Below the pieces are notes generated by a model, which saw only the letters and a list, made by a program, of their open reading frames with translations, did not search any database and was not told where the DNA came from. From Ktedonospora formicarum (GTDB lineage: Bacteria; Chloroflexota; Ktedonobacteria; Ktedonobacterales; Ktedonobacteraceae), in contig NZ_BNJF01000010.1 of the NCBI RefSeq assembly GCF_016587355.1, positions 124,001-188,000 on the forward strand: 64,000 nt of DNA, read 5' to 3'. Shown in pieces: positions 63,934 to 64,000 of the stretch; position 1 is the first letter of the stretch, and every line of letters starts with the position of its first letter. Both the position numbers and the translations under genes were made by a program.

Positions 63934-64000
63934 TTTTATACGATGTCAGGGCTTCTCATTCAAGTCCCCAGCAAGAATGCCATTTTGGATCTGATGTAAC

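Overview
The window looks like an accessory stretch of a large-genome, soil-type bacterium, most likely in the Ktedonobacteria (Chloroflexota). This is an inference from moderate GC content, a density of one-component regulators beside solitary oxidoreductases, membrane-anchored Ser/Thr kinase-like proteins, a SigJ-type ECF sigma factor, LLM flavin oxidoreductases and a HTH/NB-ARC/TPR regulator. No rRNA, tRNA, CRISPR array, transposase or integrase was recognised.

Layout. 1-13 kb: partial SDR with divergent AraC regulator; a complete but solitary rpoB with its own terminator; a protein joining a Rossmann-like N-terminus to a C-terminal FHA domain through four 18-residue repeats; a methyltransferase; a LacI regulator with an FAD oxidoreductase, the lacI start lying inside a 66-bp perfect palindrome. 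12-18 kb: an interrupted hydrolase and two divergent paralogous histidine kinases, one frameshifted and the other with degenerate ATP-binding motifs. 17-34 kb: regulator/oxidoreductase pairs (TetR-LLM, AraC-PhyH, TetR-ketopantoate reductase-like), altronate dehydratase family protein, a double TMEM175 channel with zinc ribbon, KptA, a degenerate histidine kinase, an ECF sigma factor beside an epimerase remnant, a DHA2 exporter, a thioesterase and a CGNR protein. 34-45 kb: a STAND regulator, then a kinase-like operon of three tandem kinase/membrane proteins plus a membrane protein, followed by a lipoprotein. Only the middle kinase has canonical catalytic motifs, and it carries a frameshift. 44-50 kb: a peptide-type ABC importer without ATPases, and LLM oxidoreductase/XRE regulator. 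51-55 kb: GFO/IDH/MocA and zinc alcohol dehydrogenases with a LacI repressor. 55-61 kb: Rrf2 regulator, MFS exporter, UvrA-like protein, then VOC, ArsR and SRPBCC genes. 61-64 kb: a hypothetical membrane protein and a fourth kinase-like protein with altered catalytic motifs.

Main points. (1) The rpoB is separated from rpoC and carries non-consensus residues in the rifampicin pocket and a conserved active-centre segment, so it may be a second, specialised beta subunit. (2) Three of four Ser/Thr kinase-like proteins lack key catalytic residues. (3) Repeated operators can be read directly: TGTAAY-N7-RTTACA near the Rrf2/MFS genes, a common box in two paralogous TetR modules, and a common promoter before the VOC and ArsR genes. 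(4) Several genes carry single-base homopolymer shifts, so sequencing error must be excluded before calling them pseudogenes.

Intergenic stretches over 300 bases are described in their own entries or in the regulatory and terminator entries inside them.
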